A DNA stretch of 64,000 bases from Marivirga lumbricoides (lineage in GTDB: Bacteria; Bacteroidota; Bacteroidia; Cytophagales; Cyclobacteriaceae). How positions within the stretch are numbered: the stretch's first letter is position 1; every line of letters starts with the position of its first letter. Positions 1 through 8,485 of this stretch are shown one piece after another. The translations under genes were made by a program, and so were the position numbers. The DNA lies in contig NZ_BMEC01000002.1 of assembly GCF_014636295.1 (NCBI RefSeq), forward strand, positions 310,001 through 374,000, written 5' to 3'. The notes under the pieces were generated by a model. That model had not been told where the DNA came from, did no database searches, and was given only the letters and a program-made list of their open reading frames with translations.

Positions 1-1
1 T

Positions 2-205
2 ATGAGTGATGAAGCATGGAAAATAATCAAAAATGCCAAAGAAGAGTTAATAATGCTTGTTAATCAGGCCGCCAAGCCTCTTGACCCTGAAGCAAAGAGT
101 ATAGAGTTAGTTAAAGCTATTTATGCGGAGTCTTTGGAAAAAAGAATTGACAGCCTTGAATACGGGTTAACATATCTTAAAAATGAAATTCAGCAGGAAT
201 TCTAA
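2..205 (+). CDS. Small hypothetical protein, possibly the C-terminal part of a longer one
   Basis: An open frame of 67 codons begins with ATG at the second base of the window and ends with TAA. Because the window starts here, the ATG may be internal to a longer gene. The product is charged and predicted largely helical, with no signal peptide or membrane segment. I do not recognise a family. The gene that follows is on the opposite strand, so the two are convergent. Confidence 0.45.
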   Translation: MSDEAWKIIKNAKEELIMLVNQAAKPLDPEAKSIELVKAIYAESLEKRIDSLEYGLTYLKNEIQQEF

Positions 206-255
206 TTAAAAAGTAGAGGCTCTCTAACCATTGTCAAGGTGATGGCAAATAAGCT

Positions 256-717
256 TTATTTTTCTATTAACTTCACAAACTCCTGAATCTTATCATTATC
301 AATGGTTACAGATAAATCATAGAGCGCAATTTTCCATTTGCCCTTTTGCTTTACCAACACGCCTGTTCCTTTACAAATTCCCATCCAGGTATTTAGTTTC
401 TCATTAAACCAGGCTGTTTTTCCATCTGCAGAAAAATAAACGTCTCTACTGGTTGCTTCAAATGACCATGCACTTTCTCTTTCAAAATATTCTTTTGCCC
501 ACTCACGCATTTCATCTCTGGTCCACTTTTCTGTTTTATCCGTACCCAAATAAATCCCATCTTCTGCCATTGTTCCAAAGAAAAAATCTTCATCAGCTGT
601 TGCCGCTGCCTTATGCCAGGCATTTAAGAGATTATTTACATTTTCGGTTTCATTTTGAGCTTTGCTCGTTTTTGAAACAAGGAAAATACAGGAGGTGATA
701 AGAAGGTACTTAATCAT
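256..717 (-). CDS. Exported NTF2-like (SnoaL/DUF4440) protein
   Basis: The 153-residue product starts with a short hydrophobic signal peptide ending near SKAQ (residues 1-21). The rest looks like a small NTF2-like fold: an early helix (NVNNLLNAWHKAAATAD), a FFFGTMAEDGIYLGTD segment, and a late beta-rich part (GVLVKQKGKWKIALYDLS) typical of SnoaL-like/DUF4440 proteins. Members of this superfamily bind small ligands or are non-catalytic, so no reaction can be named. It is probably periplasmic. It is transcribed after the 750-1646 gene with a 32-bp gap, so cotranscription is plausible. Confidence 0.75.
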   Translation of the reverse strand: MIKYLLITSCIFLVSKTSKAQNETENVNNLLNAWHKAAATADEDFFFGTMAEDGIYLGTDKTEKWTRDEMREWAKEYFERESAWSFEATSRDVYFSADGKTAWFNEKLNTWMGICKGTGVLVKQKGKWKIALYDLSVTIDNDKIQEFVKLIEK

Positions 718-749
718 ATCATTAAAAATTAATAGTTAATATTTTACAA

Positions 750-1646
750 TTAAAGCTTTAGTGTAAATCCAATTCCCGGAAAGCCTACTACGAAAACTTC
801 AGCAATGTCTCGGTTATTTATGAAAAACAAATCATAACTGCCATTAATTGTCATATATCTAATTCCGTACGAGCCAATAAAGTATCCTTCGGAGTCTATA
901 TCTGAAAAAATTAGATTTTCGGATATTAATGATAGTTTTTTAGAGATACGTGCCAGACCAGCCACACTAAATGCCGGCTGGTCAACAAAACCAACGTCTG
1001 ATACAGCACCATAATAAATAGTACCCGTTATATTGATATCCGGATTCCCTAGTGTTAAGCCTGTATTTAAAAAACCTGCAGCAGCCGCTTCCCCTTCACC
1101 AAAACCTATAAAGGCATCCATACCTGCTTTAAAGTGTATGTTTTCCTGAAATGAATAGGTATAATGTGGATTAACATAAAAAATTGGTGCTCCTAACACT
1201 AAAGTAAATAAGCTTGTCCCAACTCCTATTGAAAAATTTTCAGAGATCCCTCTATGATAAGTCATTACATTATTGCTGAGATAATCCCCTCCTTTCTCAA
1301 AATTAAAACCAGCACTGCCAAAGAAATATTTAGCAGAATTAATGGGTTTAAGTTCATCTAATTCAAGAATCATTTTAGCTTTACCTTTAGAATCATCAGA
1401 TTCTATACTCTTTATTTGATTAGTGGCAATGGTAATTTTACCAACAGTTTCATTCTCTATTTCTAAAAAATCTTTGTTCTGGGCAATAAAATATCCTTTG
1501 TAAACTTCGCCCGATTTTAAATAAACAATCACTTTAACCCTTAAATCTTCAGGTTTAACCTTTTCTATTTTAGGATCAGTTATCTGAGAATAGCTACTAC
1601 TTAAAAAGCAGGTTAATACTATTACAACTATAAAAAGCTTTTTCAT
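750..1646 (-). CDS. Exported hypothetical protein with Sm-like N-terminal segment and barrel-like C-terminus
   Basis: The 298-residue protein has a signal peptide (residues 1-20, ending SSSYSQ). Residues about 35-70 (VKVIVYLKSGEVYKGYFIAQ and following) read like the small beta domain often seen in Bacteroidota exported proteins that sense or scaffold. From about residue 100 alternating Gly/aromatic strands (FGSAGFNFEKGGDYL, GIGVGTSLFTLVLG, PHYTYSF) suggest an outer-membrane barrel of about 12 strands, ending in GFPGIGFTLKL. The function is unknown. It diverges from the plus-strand operon starting at 1720. Confidence 0.65.
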   Translation of the reverse strand: MKKLFIVVIVLTCFLSSSYSQITDPKIEKVKPEDLRVKVIVYLKSGEVYKGYFIAQNKDFLEIENETVGKITIATNQIKSIESDDSKGKAKMILELDELKPINSAKYFFGSAGFNFEKGGDYLSNNVMTYHRGISENFSIGVGTSLFTLVLGAPIFYVNPHYTYSFQENIHFKAGMDAFIGFGEGEAAAAGFLNTGLTLGNPDINITGTIYYGAVSDVGFVDQPAFSVAGLARISKKLSLISENLIFSDIDSEGYFIGSYGIRYMTINGSYDLFFINNRDIAEVFVVGFPGIGFTLKL

Positions 1647-1719
1647 TAACTAATTGATTAAGAAAAATATTGAACCAAAATTGCTAATTTCACATTGCAG
1701 TTCAAATTACATTTATATT

Positions 1720-1941
1720 ATGCAAAATCCACATAAGCACAATCAAATAAAAGCAAATAACATAAGAATTTGGGTGGGGGCAATCAGCTTAATTCTAGCC
1801 TGGGCTCTTTTTATTTATAAAGACTTACTAAAAGACCTTTATCTGATCCTATTAGGTTCCTTTTCGCTTTACACTTTATTTGTGTATATTATTATACCCA
1901 TTCAAAAAAATAAGAAACTAAAAGAACAAGAGGATGAGTAA
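1720..1941 (+). CDS. Small two-helix membrane protein
   Basis: I chose the ATG at 1720 (MQNPHKHNQ), giving 73 residues. An upstream in-frame ATG at 1654 would add a leader that overlaps the promoter region of the divergent gene. Two hydrophobic segments (WVGAISLILAWALFIY and LYLILLGSFSLYTLFVYIII) are separated by a short charged loop, followed by a Lys/Glu-rich tail. It overlaps the next gene by 8 bp, so it is the first gene of a translationally coupled operon. The function is unknown. Confidence 0.65.
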   Translation: MQNPHKHNQIKANNIRIWVGAISLILAWALFIYKDLLKDLYLILLGSFSLYTLFVYIIIPIQKNKKLKEQEDE

Positions 1942-2347
1942 AAAGCTTTCATATAAAAACGCTTTAAAGCGAGCAACTGAAATAATGAGAGACAAGCAAT
2001 TAGTAACTCGTTTAATTCATGATACAAAAGATACTTTTCAAAGCAAAGCTAAGACTTCTGAAAAAATTCAGGCAGTAAAGTTTCAGCTGTTTACTTTTAT
2101 AAGATTAGTAAGGGCGTACATTAAAGGATACTATCGAGAGGTATCTGTAAAAAATATGCTCTATACTGTTGGCGTGCTAATTTATTTTGTAACTCCTACC
2201 GATATTGTTCCTGATTTTCTTCCTGTGGGTGGATTTGTAGATGATGCTGCTCTCATTATTTGGCTGTATAAACAATTGGGAGACGAAGTGAAACAATTTC
2301 TTGAATGGGAGAGTAAGCATAAGCAAATAACTTCTATCAATGAATAA
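1934..2347 (+). CDS. YkvA-family (DUF1232) protein
   Basis: The 137-residue protein carries the DUF1232 signature in its second half: a hydrophobic stretch (MLYTVGVLIYFV) followed by TPTDIVPDFLPVGGFVDDA, the conserved D-x-x-P-D-x-x-P-x-x-G-x-x-D-D-A pattern. The family is widespread and uncharacterised, usually membrane-associated. The N-terminal 75 residues are basic and helical. It overlaps both neighbours by 8 bp, indicating translational coupling. Confidence 0.85.
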   Translation: MSKKLSYKNALKRATEIMRDKQLVTRLIHDTKDTFQSKAKTSEKIQAVKFQLFTFIRLVRAYIKGYYREVSVKNMLYTVGVLIYFVTPTDIVPDFLPVGGFVDDAALIIWLYKQLGDEVKQFLEWESKHKQITSINE

Positions 2348-2957
2348 CACTGTACATGTAATCGATCAGGATTTGATCAATGGGGCATTGGATTATCATG
2401 GCTATCGTGATATGATTAAATTATTGCTTCAAGAAAGAAAAACCACTGGCAATAACCACTCAGATGAGATGGTAGCGTATACCAAAATGAATGACCAGAG
2501 GATGAACCGCTGGGATAAAAAGGTAATGATCAATGAAGAATTGACTGAAATAGTAAAACAGCTGCCTGCTATGAATTGGCTAATTATTACTGAAGCCTGG
2601 TGTGGAGATGCTGCTCAGAATATTCCGTTTATTGCTAAGCTTGCTGACTTAAATGAGAAAATAAATCTCCGACTGATTTTGAGAGATGAACATCCTGAAG
2701 TAATGGATGCTTACCTTACCAACGGAGCAAAATCCATTCCTATCCTGGTAATGTTGAACCAGCAAATGGAGGAGCAGGGAAAATGGGGGCCACGACCTGA
2801 GCCGATTCAGAAAATGGTTTTAGAATCAAAACAAAAACCTTCATTAGATAAATTGGCATTTGTAGAAAGCATCCATAAGTGGTATGCTGATGATAAAATG
2901 CAGACAATACAACAAGAATTTATCCGTCTGATAAAAAATTTTAATACACATGAGTAA
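2340..2957 (+). CDS. Thioredoxin-like family protein lacking the second active-site Cys
   Basis: The 205-residue cytosolic protein has a thioredoxin-fold core: the beta strand WLIITEAW runs into CGDAAQN, then a helix, and a cis-Pro segment GAKSIPILVML follows. The family normally carries a C-x-x-C or C-x-x-D/S motif after this strand. Here it reads W-C-G-D-A-A, with one Cys, so a classical dithiol exchange is unlikely. It is the third gene of the overlapping operon, upstream of a NAD(P)-binding protein. The role is unknown. Confidence 0.8.
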   Translation: MNNTVHVIDQDLINGALDYHGYRDMIKLLLQERKTTGNNHSDEMVAYTKMNDQRMNRWDKKVMINEELTEIVKQLPAMNWLIITEAWCGDAAQNIPFIAKLADLNEKINLRLILRDEHPEVMDAYLTNGAKSIPILVMLNQQMEEQGKWGPRPEPIQKMVLESKQKPSLDKLAFVESIHKWYADDKMQTIQQEFIRLIKNFNTHE

Positions 2958-3609
2958 TACAGCGCTTATAGCGGGAGCTACTGGCTTGGTTGGAGGACAT
3001 CTTTTAGATATACTTATGGAAGATGACTATTATTCTACTGTGAAAGTGCTGACAAGAAGAAGCATTGGCGGAGATGATGGAAAGCTGAAAGAGATTATAA
3101 TAGAAGATTTTGACGATCTGGAAAATCATGTAGAAGCGCTAAAAGCCGATGACTATTTCTGTTGCTTAGGTACAACTATGAAGAAAGCTGGCTCAAAAGA
3201 AGCTTTTAAAAAAGTAGACTATCGCTACCCTGCTTCATTAGCAGCTATAGCAAGAGAAAACAGTGCTAGCTCTTTTCACCTCGTTTCCGCCATGGGCGCA
3301 AATGCCAACTCCCTTATTTTTTACAATAAAGTAAAAGGAGAGGCTGAGAAAGCTATTCAGGCCATGAAGCTAAGTAAAGCTTTTATCTACAGACCATCTT
3401 TTATAGAAGGAGAAAGAAATGAAAGCAGAACAGGAGAAAAAGTAGCTCTGTGGGTAGCTGACAAACTTGATTTTGTTTTTACAGGTCCGTTAAAAAAATA
3501 TGGAGCAATTCATGCTCATGAAATAGCCGAGGCAATGGTAAAGACTGCTAAAAATGATAAATCAAGCTTTAAAATACTTGAATCAGATCAAATGAAAGAG
3601 CTTATATGA
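2950..3609 (+). CDS. NAD(P)H-binding atypical short-chain dehydrogenase
   Basis: The 219-residue protein opens with a Rossmann dinucleotide motif (ALIAGATGLVGGHLL), then VKVLTRR, FCCLGTTMKKAGS and SSFHLVSAMGAN. This is the layout of the HTATIP2/TIP30-like atypical SDR family. A Tyr-Asn-x-x-Lys segment (FYNKVKGEAE) supplies the catalytic-type Tyr and Lys. The substrate is unknown. It overlaps its neighbours by 8 and 4 bp, so it is coupled to the thioredoxin-like gene and dtd. Confidence 0.8.
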   Translation: MSNTALIAGATGLVGGHLLDILMEDDYYSTVKVLTRRSIGGDDGKLKEIIIEDFDDLENHVEALKADDYFCCLGTTMKKAGSKEAFKKVDYRYPASLAAIARENSASSFHLVSAMGANANSLIFYNKVKGEAEKAIQAMKLSKAFIYRPSFIEGERNESRTGEKVALWVADKLDFVFTGPLKKYGAIHAHEIAEAMVKTAKNDKSSFKILESDQMKELI

Positions 3610-4058
3610 TCGCTGTTATACAACGTGTAAGTGAGGCTTCAGTAAAAATAGAAAATACTGTTAAAGGAAAAATCAACAGAGGAGTTCTGGTTTTATTAGG
3701 TATTGAGGATAATGATAGTCAAGAAGATATTGATTGGCTTAGCAGAAAAATTATCAATTTAAGAATATTTAATGATGATGAAGGCGTAATGAACAAGAGC
3801 CTGTTGGAGGTTGATGGAGAAATTCTTCTGATCAGTCAGTTTACCCTGCATGCAAGCACTAAAAAAGGAAACAGACCTTCTTACATAAAGGCTGCCAAGC
3901 CTGACGTGGCAGTTCCTCTTTATGAGAAGATGCTGCTTACGCTGGATCAAAACATTCCTACTGAAATAAAGAGTGGTGAATTTGGGGCTGACATGAAAGT
4001 AAGTCTTATTAATGATGGCCCTGTTACAATTATTATAGATACAAAAGACAAGAAGTAA
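3606..4058 (+). CDS. dtd: D-aminoacyl-tRNA deacylase
   Basis: The 150-residue protein is full length for Dtd. It hydrolyses D-amino acids (and mischarged Gly) from tRNA, as a cytosolic homodimer. The signature SQFTL is present (LLISQFTLHASTKKGNRPS), and the C-terminal Gly-cisPro motif appears as NDGPVTI, which builds the chiral-selective pocket of the other subunit. The start overlaps the preceding stop by 4 bp (ATGA). It closes the overlapping operon; proC follows after 86 bp. Confidence 0.95.
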   Translation: MIAVIQRVSEASVKIENTVKGKINRGVLVLLGIEDNDSQEDIDWLSRKIINLRIFNDDEGVMNKSLLEVDGEILLISQFTLHASTKKGNRPSYIKAAKPDVAVPLYEKMLLTLDQNIPTEIKSGEFGADMKVSLINDGPVTIIIDTKDKK

Positions 4059-4144
4059 ATTAAGCAAACAGTTTTCACCTACTTTCCATACTTTAAGGAG
4101 ATAATTGCTTAATTTCCCTGTATCTATTTTAAATTAAAAAAAGC

Positions 4145-4939
4145 ATGCAGCACTCCATAGCAATAATAGGATGTGGCAATTTGGGCCTATCAATAGCCAA
4201 TGGGCTTATCAAAACTCCGGGATTTGATGTTTCTTCTCTCACATTAACAAAGAGAAAAACTGAGAGTCTATCCCCTCTAAAGAAACTTGGTGTTGCCATA
4301 TCTTCTGATAATTTAGCCGCAGCTGAAAGTGCAGATATAATTATTCTGGCTGTAAAGCCATTCAATCTTACTGAGGTACTAGAAGAAATTAAGCCTGCAA
4401 TAGGAGGTAAAAAGCAAACAATAGTCTCAGTAGCTACAGGGGTTAAAATTCAGCAAATTTCCGGAATTTTAGGAGACGATATTCCTATTTTCAGGGCCAT
4501 GCCTAATATTGCTGCTGACATTAATGAATCTGTAACCTGCATCTGCGGAATTAATGCTTCTGAAGCAACTGAAGCAGCTGTAAAGGAAATTTTTAATAGT
4601 ATAGGGTTATCTATTACTATCAATGAAGATTTAATGGAGGCTGCTACAGTACTGGGAGCATGTGGCATTGCTTATGTGTTGAGGTTCATGAGAGCCATGA
4701 TACAAGGAGGAATACAAATTGGATTTGATGCTAAAACTGCCAGCGACATTGTGAATCAGACAGTGAAAGGAGCCGCTGAAATGATGATTCAACAGCCTAT
4801 TCATCCTGAAGCAGCAATTGACAAGGTAACTACACCTAAAGGCTGCACCATTGTAGGCTTAAATGAAATGGAACACCATGGGTTCAGCGCTGCAATGGTG
4901 AAAGGAGTTATTGCTTCTTTTGAGAAGATCACATTGTAA
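4145..4939 (+). CDS. proC: Pyrroline-5-carboxylate reductase
   Basis: The 264-residue protein catalyses the last step of proline synthesis, reducing pyrroline-5-carboxylate with NAD(P)H. The Rossmann motif is IAIIGCGNLGLSIANGL at the N-terminus. AVKPFNLTEVLEEI and FRAMPNIAADINESVTCI are family blocks. The C-terminal oligomerisation domain carries TTPKGCTIVGLNEMEHHGF. The usual GSGPAY block reads GACGIAY here, a variation to check in close relatives. The gene lies 86 bp downstream of dtd and could share its transcript. Confidence 0.93.
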   Translation: MQHSIAIIGCGNLGLSIANGLIKTPGFDVSSLTLTKRKTESLSPLKKLGVAISSDNLAAAESADIIILAVKPFNLTEVLEEIKPAIGGKKQTIVSVATGVKIQQISGILGDDIPIFRAMPNIAADINESVTCICGINASEATEAAVKEIFNSIGLSITINEDLMEAATVLGACGIAYVLRFMRAMIQGGIQIGFDAKTASDIVNQTVKGAAEMMIQQPIHPEAAIDKVTTPKGCTIVGLNEMEHHGFSAAMVKGVIASFEKITL

Positions 4940-4971
4940 GATAATGATGCCAAAAACAATTTACATTTTTT

Positions 4972-7329
4972 CTACTTTACTGATATAATTTTTTTAAAAT
5001 AAATTGGATTACCTAGATTGTTCATTCCTTGAACTTCAACTAAGAAGTCCCCAATGTCATCCGATGTACTAAATTTTAGAGTTTCTACTTTGCCAGGCTC
5101 GATAATAACTTCAGGGTTCCAATACAATATAGATCGGAAATCTGGCAACTTATCAGAAGTGCTTCTATCAGGTAATAATGAGACATCTTTAATTTGATCT
5201 TTTAATGAAAAACCACTAATGTTAGTGTAGCTATGGTTAGTTGTATTTCTCATATAATAGTCTTTATTATCAGTTTCAATTTCTAATATACCATCGAAAA
5301 ATTTACCATTAATGAAAACTTTTTTATTTATTAACTTAACAAATGAAAGATCTTCAGGTTCAATTAAAAATATTTGTTCCTGATTGTAAACTGGAAGTCC
5401 ATCAATTAAAACTAATGGATTATCTCCTATTGGTGCTAATAATCCTTTTTTATCATCCAACAATCTAATGAGTAATCTTTTACTCTTGTTTGATTTATTG
5501 ACCTTTATAACAGCTCCTGGAATCAACTCTCGGACAACTTCCTCAAAATTTTTTAATACTACGTACTCTCTCATATCTCTTGAGAAGTCATAATTCTTAA
5601 ATAAACCATTGGAGAAGGAATTTAGAGATTGCAGATTTTTTCTAACTTGATCTGGATAATAGACCCTTTTAATAATCTGATTTTCTTTCTGAAATTCTAT
5701 TAAACTATTAGCATAACGCTGAGGTGGCAGATAACTTCTTGTATCAGAAACAACATAAGTAGAGTCTGCAATAGACTTATCTAAGATATACATAATATTA
5801 GTTTGCTTCTCATCTACATTAGCCAATTTAAGTATAATATCAGCTGTACCGTTAAATTCCTTAATTTCTATTTTAAATTCTCCTTTGGCATTAATTGGCG
5901 AAATATAAAATTGTTGCGCAGAACCCAAAACTGTGCAGTAAATTGTGGAGTCAATTACCAATTCATTAGTACGGCTGTCATATACCTTACCAGACACTAT
6001 AATACTGTTCAAGTTATCTGCATCCTGAAACTTCATCTTAGTATTTCCTCGAAAAAATTCATCTACATTAAACGTCTCTATTTTTTTTGTTAAAAGAAAA
6101 TTATCCAGAAAATCGATATTTTTAACATGCGTATAAAAATCTAAACTTAATGGAATGAAATTAATTTCTGAAAATAAGTTTAGATCATAATCAATTCTGC
6201 TAATACTATTTTCTTCAAAATAGTTTAAGTTTTTTACTGAAACTGAAGCAAATAATTTAGAATTATCATTGTTATTATTATTTATACGAAGCGAAAACTC
6301 AATTTCTTCATTAGTATTAAATGTATTGTCACTCATAATGACATCTAAATCCATTTTGCTTTCATCCTCCAAGTAGAAAATTCTTTCCGAAAGAATTTTT
6401 CTTTCGGAATCATAAATAACAATTTGATTTAACCCATTTGGTAAATCACCTTTAGGTAGCAAAAATTTCATTTTTCTCCCCGTCACTCTTTGTTCATTCG
6501 AGAAGATAACTCTTCCTTTGTTTTGAAGTAAAAAACCAACTTTATCTTGTTCAAAATTATACCCCAAATTCAAAAAAACTGAAATAGTATCTTTATCAAG
6601 GTCTGTAAGTTTTATAGTTAACATATCAGAAGATGATTTACCTAAATCAAAATACATCGTATCCTTTTCATTAATAAATAATGCAGTATAGGTAGAACTA
6701 TCATTAGGAAATATCTTAAATTTACCATATCCATCTTTTATATCATCAACTATAGCTACGGTATTTTCAAATTCGTCAACAACTAAACCTCTCAGTCCAT
6801 CAGAAAAATTTTGAAGCTCCACTGCTACCTGATTGAGATGATTACTTACCAGGTTTCCCCCTTCCGGAAAAAATTCCGCTGATAGTTTTCCCGAATCTTC
6901 TTTCTTTACATATTTATCGTTAATATTAATTATACCAATATTTTGAGATGGCATAGATCTATTAAAATTGACCATATCTTTAGTAAACATAAGGAATGTA
7001 TAGCTACCTGATTTAAGTTGGGGAGGTATAGATATAAAACCACTTCCAGTTCCTCCTGTTAGTTTCACTTTTTCATCTAAGATAAGTTCATTATTTGAGT
7101 CGATAAGATTTAAATATAAAATCCCATTCTTACCCGAAGGAAGATTATCCCCATAGGACACAACATATACACTAAATAAGATTTTATCCCCTGAAATGTA
7201 ATAAGGTTTATCTGTATTTAGATAAACTTTTTCATATCTCATTCCCCCATGAAGGTCTGACTGAAAACTCCGGCAAAAGTTCATGGTCACAAAACTGAGT
7301 AGCAAAAATAAAACTATTCTTAAATACAT
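4972..7329 (-). CDS. Large exported protein with MG2-like N-terminus and TonB-plug-like C-terminal segment
   Basis: The 785-residue protein has a signal peptide. It begins with a macroglobulin-like strand pattern (KVYLNTDKPYYISGDKILFS) as in MG2-type repeats of Bacteroidota surface proteins, followed by several Ig-like domains. Near residue 640-690 the sequence PLVLIDGLPVYNQEQ, then LIEPEDLSFVKLINKK and FDGILEIET, mirrors the plug of SusC-like receptors but without a barrel after it. It is last in a three-gene operon, 16 bp after the DUF4249 gene. I infer a surface partner of the TonB receptor; the ligand is unknown. Confidence 0.7.
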   Translation of the reverse strand: MYLRIVLFLLLSFVTMNFCRSFQSDLHGGMRYEKVYLNTDKPYYISGDKILFSVYVVSYGDNLPSGKNGILYLNLIDSNNELILDEKVKLTGGTGSGFISIPPQLKSGSYTFLMFTKDMVNFNRSMPSQNIGIININDKYVKKEDSGKLSAEFFPEGGNLVSNHLNQVAVELQNFSDGLRGLVVDEFENTVAIVDDIKDGYGKFKIFPNDSSTYTALFINEKDTMYFDLGKSSSDMLTIKLTDLDKDTISVFLNLGYNFEQDKVGFLLQNKGRVIFSNEQRVTGRKMKFLLPKGDLPNGLNQIVIYDSERKILSERIFYLEDESKMDLDVIMSDNTFNTNEEIEFSLRINNNNNDNSKLFASVSVKNLNYFEENSISRIDYDLNLFSEINFIPLSLDFYTHVKNIDFLDNFLLTKKIETFNVDEFFRGNTKMKFQDADNLNSIIVSGKVYDSRTNELVIDSTIYCTVLGSAQQFYISPINAKGEFKIEIKEFNGTADIILKLANVDEKQTNIMYILDKSIADSTYVVSDTRSYLPPQRYANSLIEFQKENQIIKRVYYPDQVRKNLQSLNSFSNGLFKNYDFSRDMREYVVLKNFEEVVRELIPGAVIKVNKSNKSKRLLIRLLDDKKGLLAPIGDNPLVLIDGLPVYNQEQIFLIEPEDLSFVKLINKKVFINGKFFDGILEIETDNKDYYMRNTTNHSYTNISGFSLKDQIKDVSLLPDRSTSDKLPDFRSILYWNPEVIIEPGKVETLKFSTSDDIGDFLVEVQGMNNLGNPIYFKKIISVK

Positions 7330-7345
7330 ATCTTAACTATTTAGT

Positions 7346-8482
7346 TTAATAAGGCCAAAATGAAGGTTTTTGGACTGTCGCTCCGGGGTAGAGTCTACAA
7401 TCGCAACAATAATCACGTGGTCTTCGCAGGTATTCTTCGGGTAGCTGAGCAATTCCAGGTTCATCTAAATTATGTCCGCAATTTTCATTATTTAGAGGAT
7501 CCCTGACTTCTTTCTTCAAAAACTTACTATCTATAAAGAGTCTTTTAGAGGTACTTGAAGAGGTGCTAAAGAAACCAACAGCTCTATCTTCAGGGTTATT
7601 GACATTAGTAATATTTCCTACAATTTCTGTCGGAGGTGGATCAAACATACTGCCCCCAACATCTCTTTGTGCCTTAAGTTGTTCTAAAAAATGAAAGAAA
7701 CTGGAGGTCAACGAGTATCTTGTTATCAACATACTATAACCTATTGAATATTGTCTTGAGGGGACCACTGTCAAAACTTTTATAACAGACTCTGAATTAA
7801 TAGGTAAATCTTCGGTACTAACAATATTTAAGGGCAAATTAACAGTTTCATTCCTGTAACAAATCAAATCTTGCGTTTTAATAGCTGATCTATCTCCACC
7901 CTTAAAGCATGCTGAACTTCCCTGAAATACAGACTCAAAAGCGAAAGTTCCACTATAATCGTATCTATAATAAAGCGGATCTCTCCGGATATCATTTTTT
8001 GTATAAAAGTTTATAACTTCACTGGCAACTATACTATTTCCACTTAAAAATGTCTCCTCTTCTGATTTAAACCAAAGAGAATCAAGTTCATCAGGTACTA
8101 TCAACTCCTGAAAATCAGATTCATACTTTTGTCCATTGTTTAATTCTACTTTTAGTTGATAAAAATTCCCAAGTTTAGTTAAAAAGTCAGATGGACTTGT
8201 TGCGTATCTTCCAGAAGATATTTCTTCAAGTTGATAACAGTTGCTATCATTATCAATTATATAAACTAAAGCACCACTCTCCCTTTCGTAACCTGAATTA
8301 CCCTTAACCGAAGATGTTCTGCTAAGGGTAATGATGTTAACACTATTATTATTTGATATTAATCCTTCAACAACAAGTTGAGACCGAGAATCATTATTAG
8401 TTAATTTCGGATCGAATGGATCAATACAAGATGAACATAAGACAATAATAAATATGAGATAGTAAATAGATTGATACTTCAT
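7346..8482 (-). CDS. DUF4249 family outer-membrane lipoprotein
   Basis: The 378-residue protein has a lipobox in its signal peptide (IIVLCSSC followed by IDPFDP). It ends with the Cys-rich tail CCDCRLYPGATVQKPSFWPY that marks DUF4249. The family is nearly always encoded beside TonB-dependent receptors in Bacteroidota and probably caps the receptor on the cell surface. Here it follows the receptor stop by only 3 bp and precedes the plug-like protein by 16 bp. Confidence 0.9.
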   Translation of the reverse strand: MKYQSIYYLIFIIVLCSSCIDPFDPKLTNNDSRSQLVVEGLISNNNSVNIITLSRTSSVKGNSGYERESGALVYIIDNDSNCYQLEEISSGRYATSPSDFLTKLGNFYQLKVELNNGQKYESDFQELIVPDELDSLWFKSEEETFLSGNSIVASEVINFYTKNDIRRDPLYYRYDYSGTFAFESVFQGSSACFKGGDRSAIKTQDLICYRNETVNLPLNIVSTEDLPINSESVIKVLTVVPSRQYSIGYSMLITRYSLTSSFFHFLEQLKAQRDVGGSMFDPPPTEIVGNITNVNNPEDRAVGFFSTSSSTSKRLFIDSKFLKKEVRDPLNNENCGHNLDEPGIAQLPEEYLRRPRDYCCDCRLYPGATVQKPSFWPY

Positions 8483-8485
8483 TAT

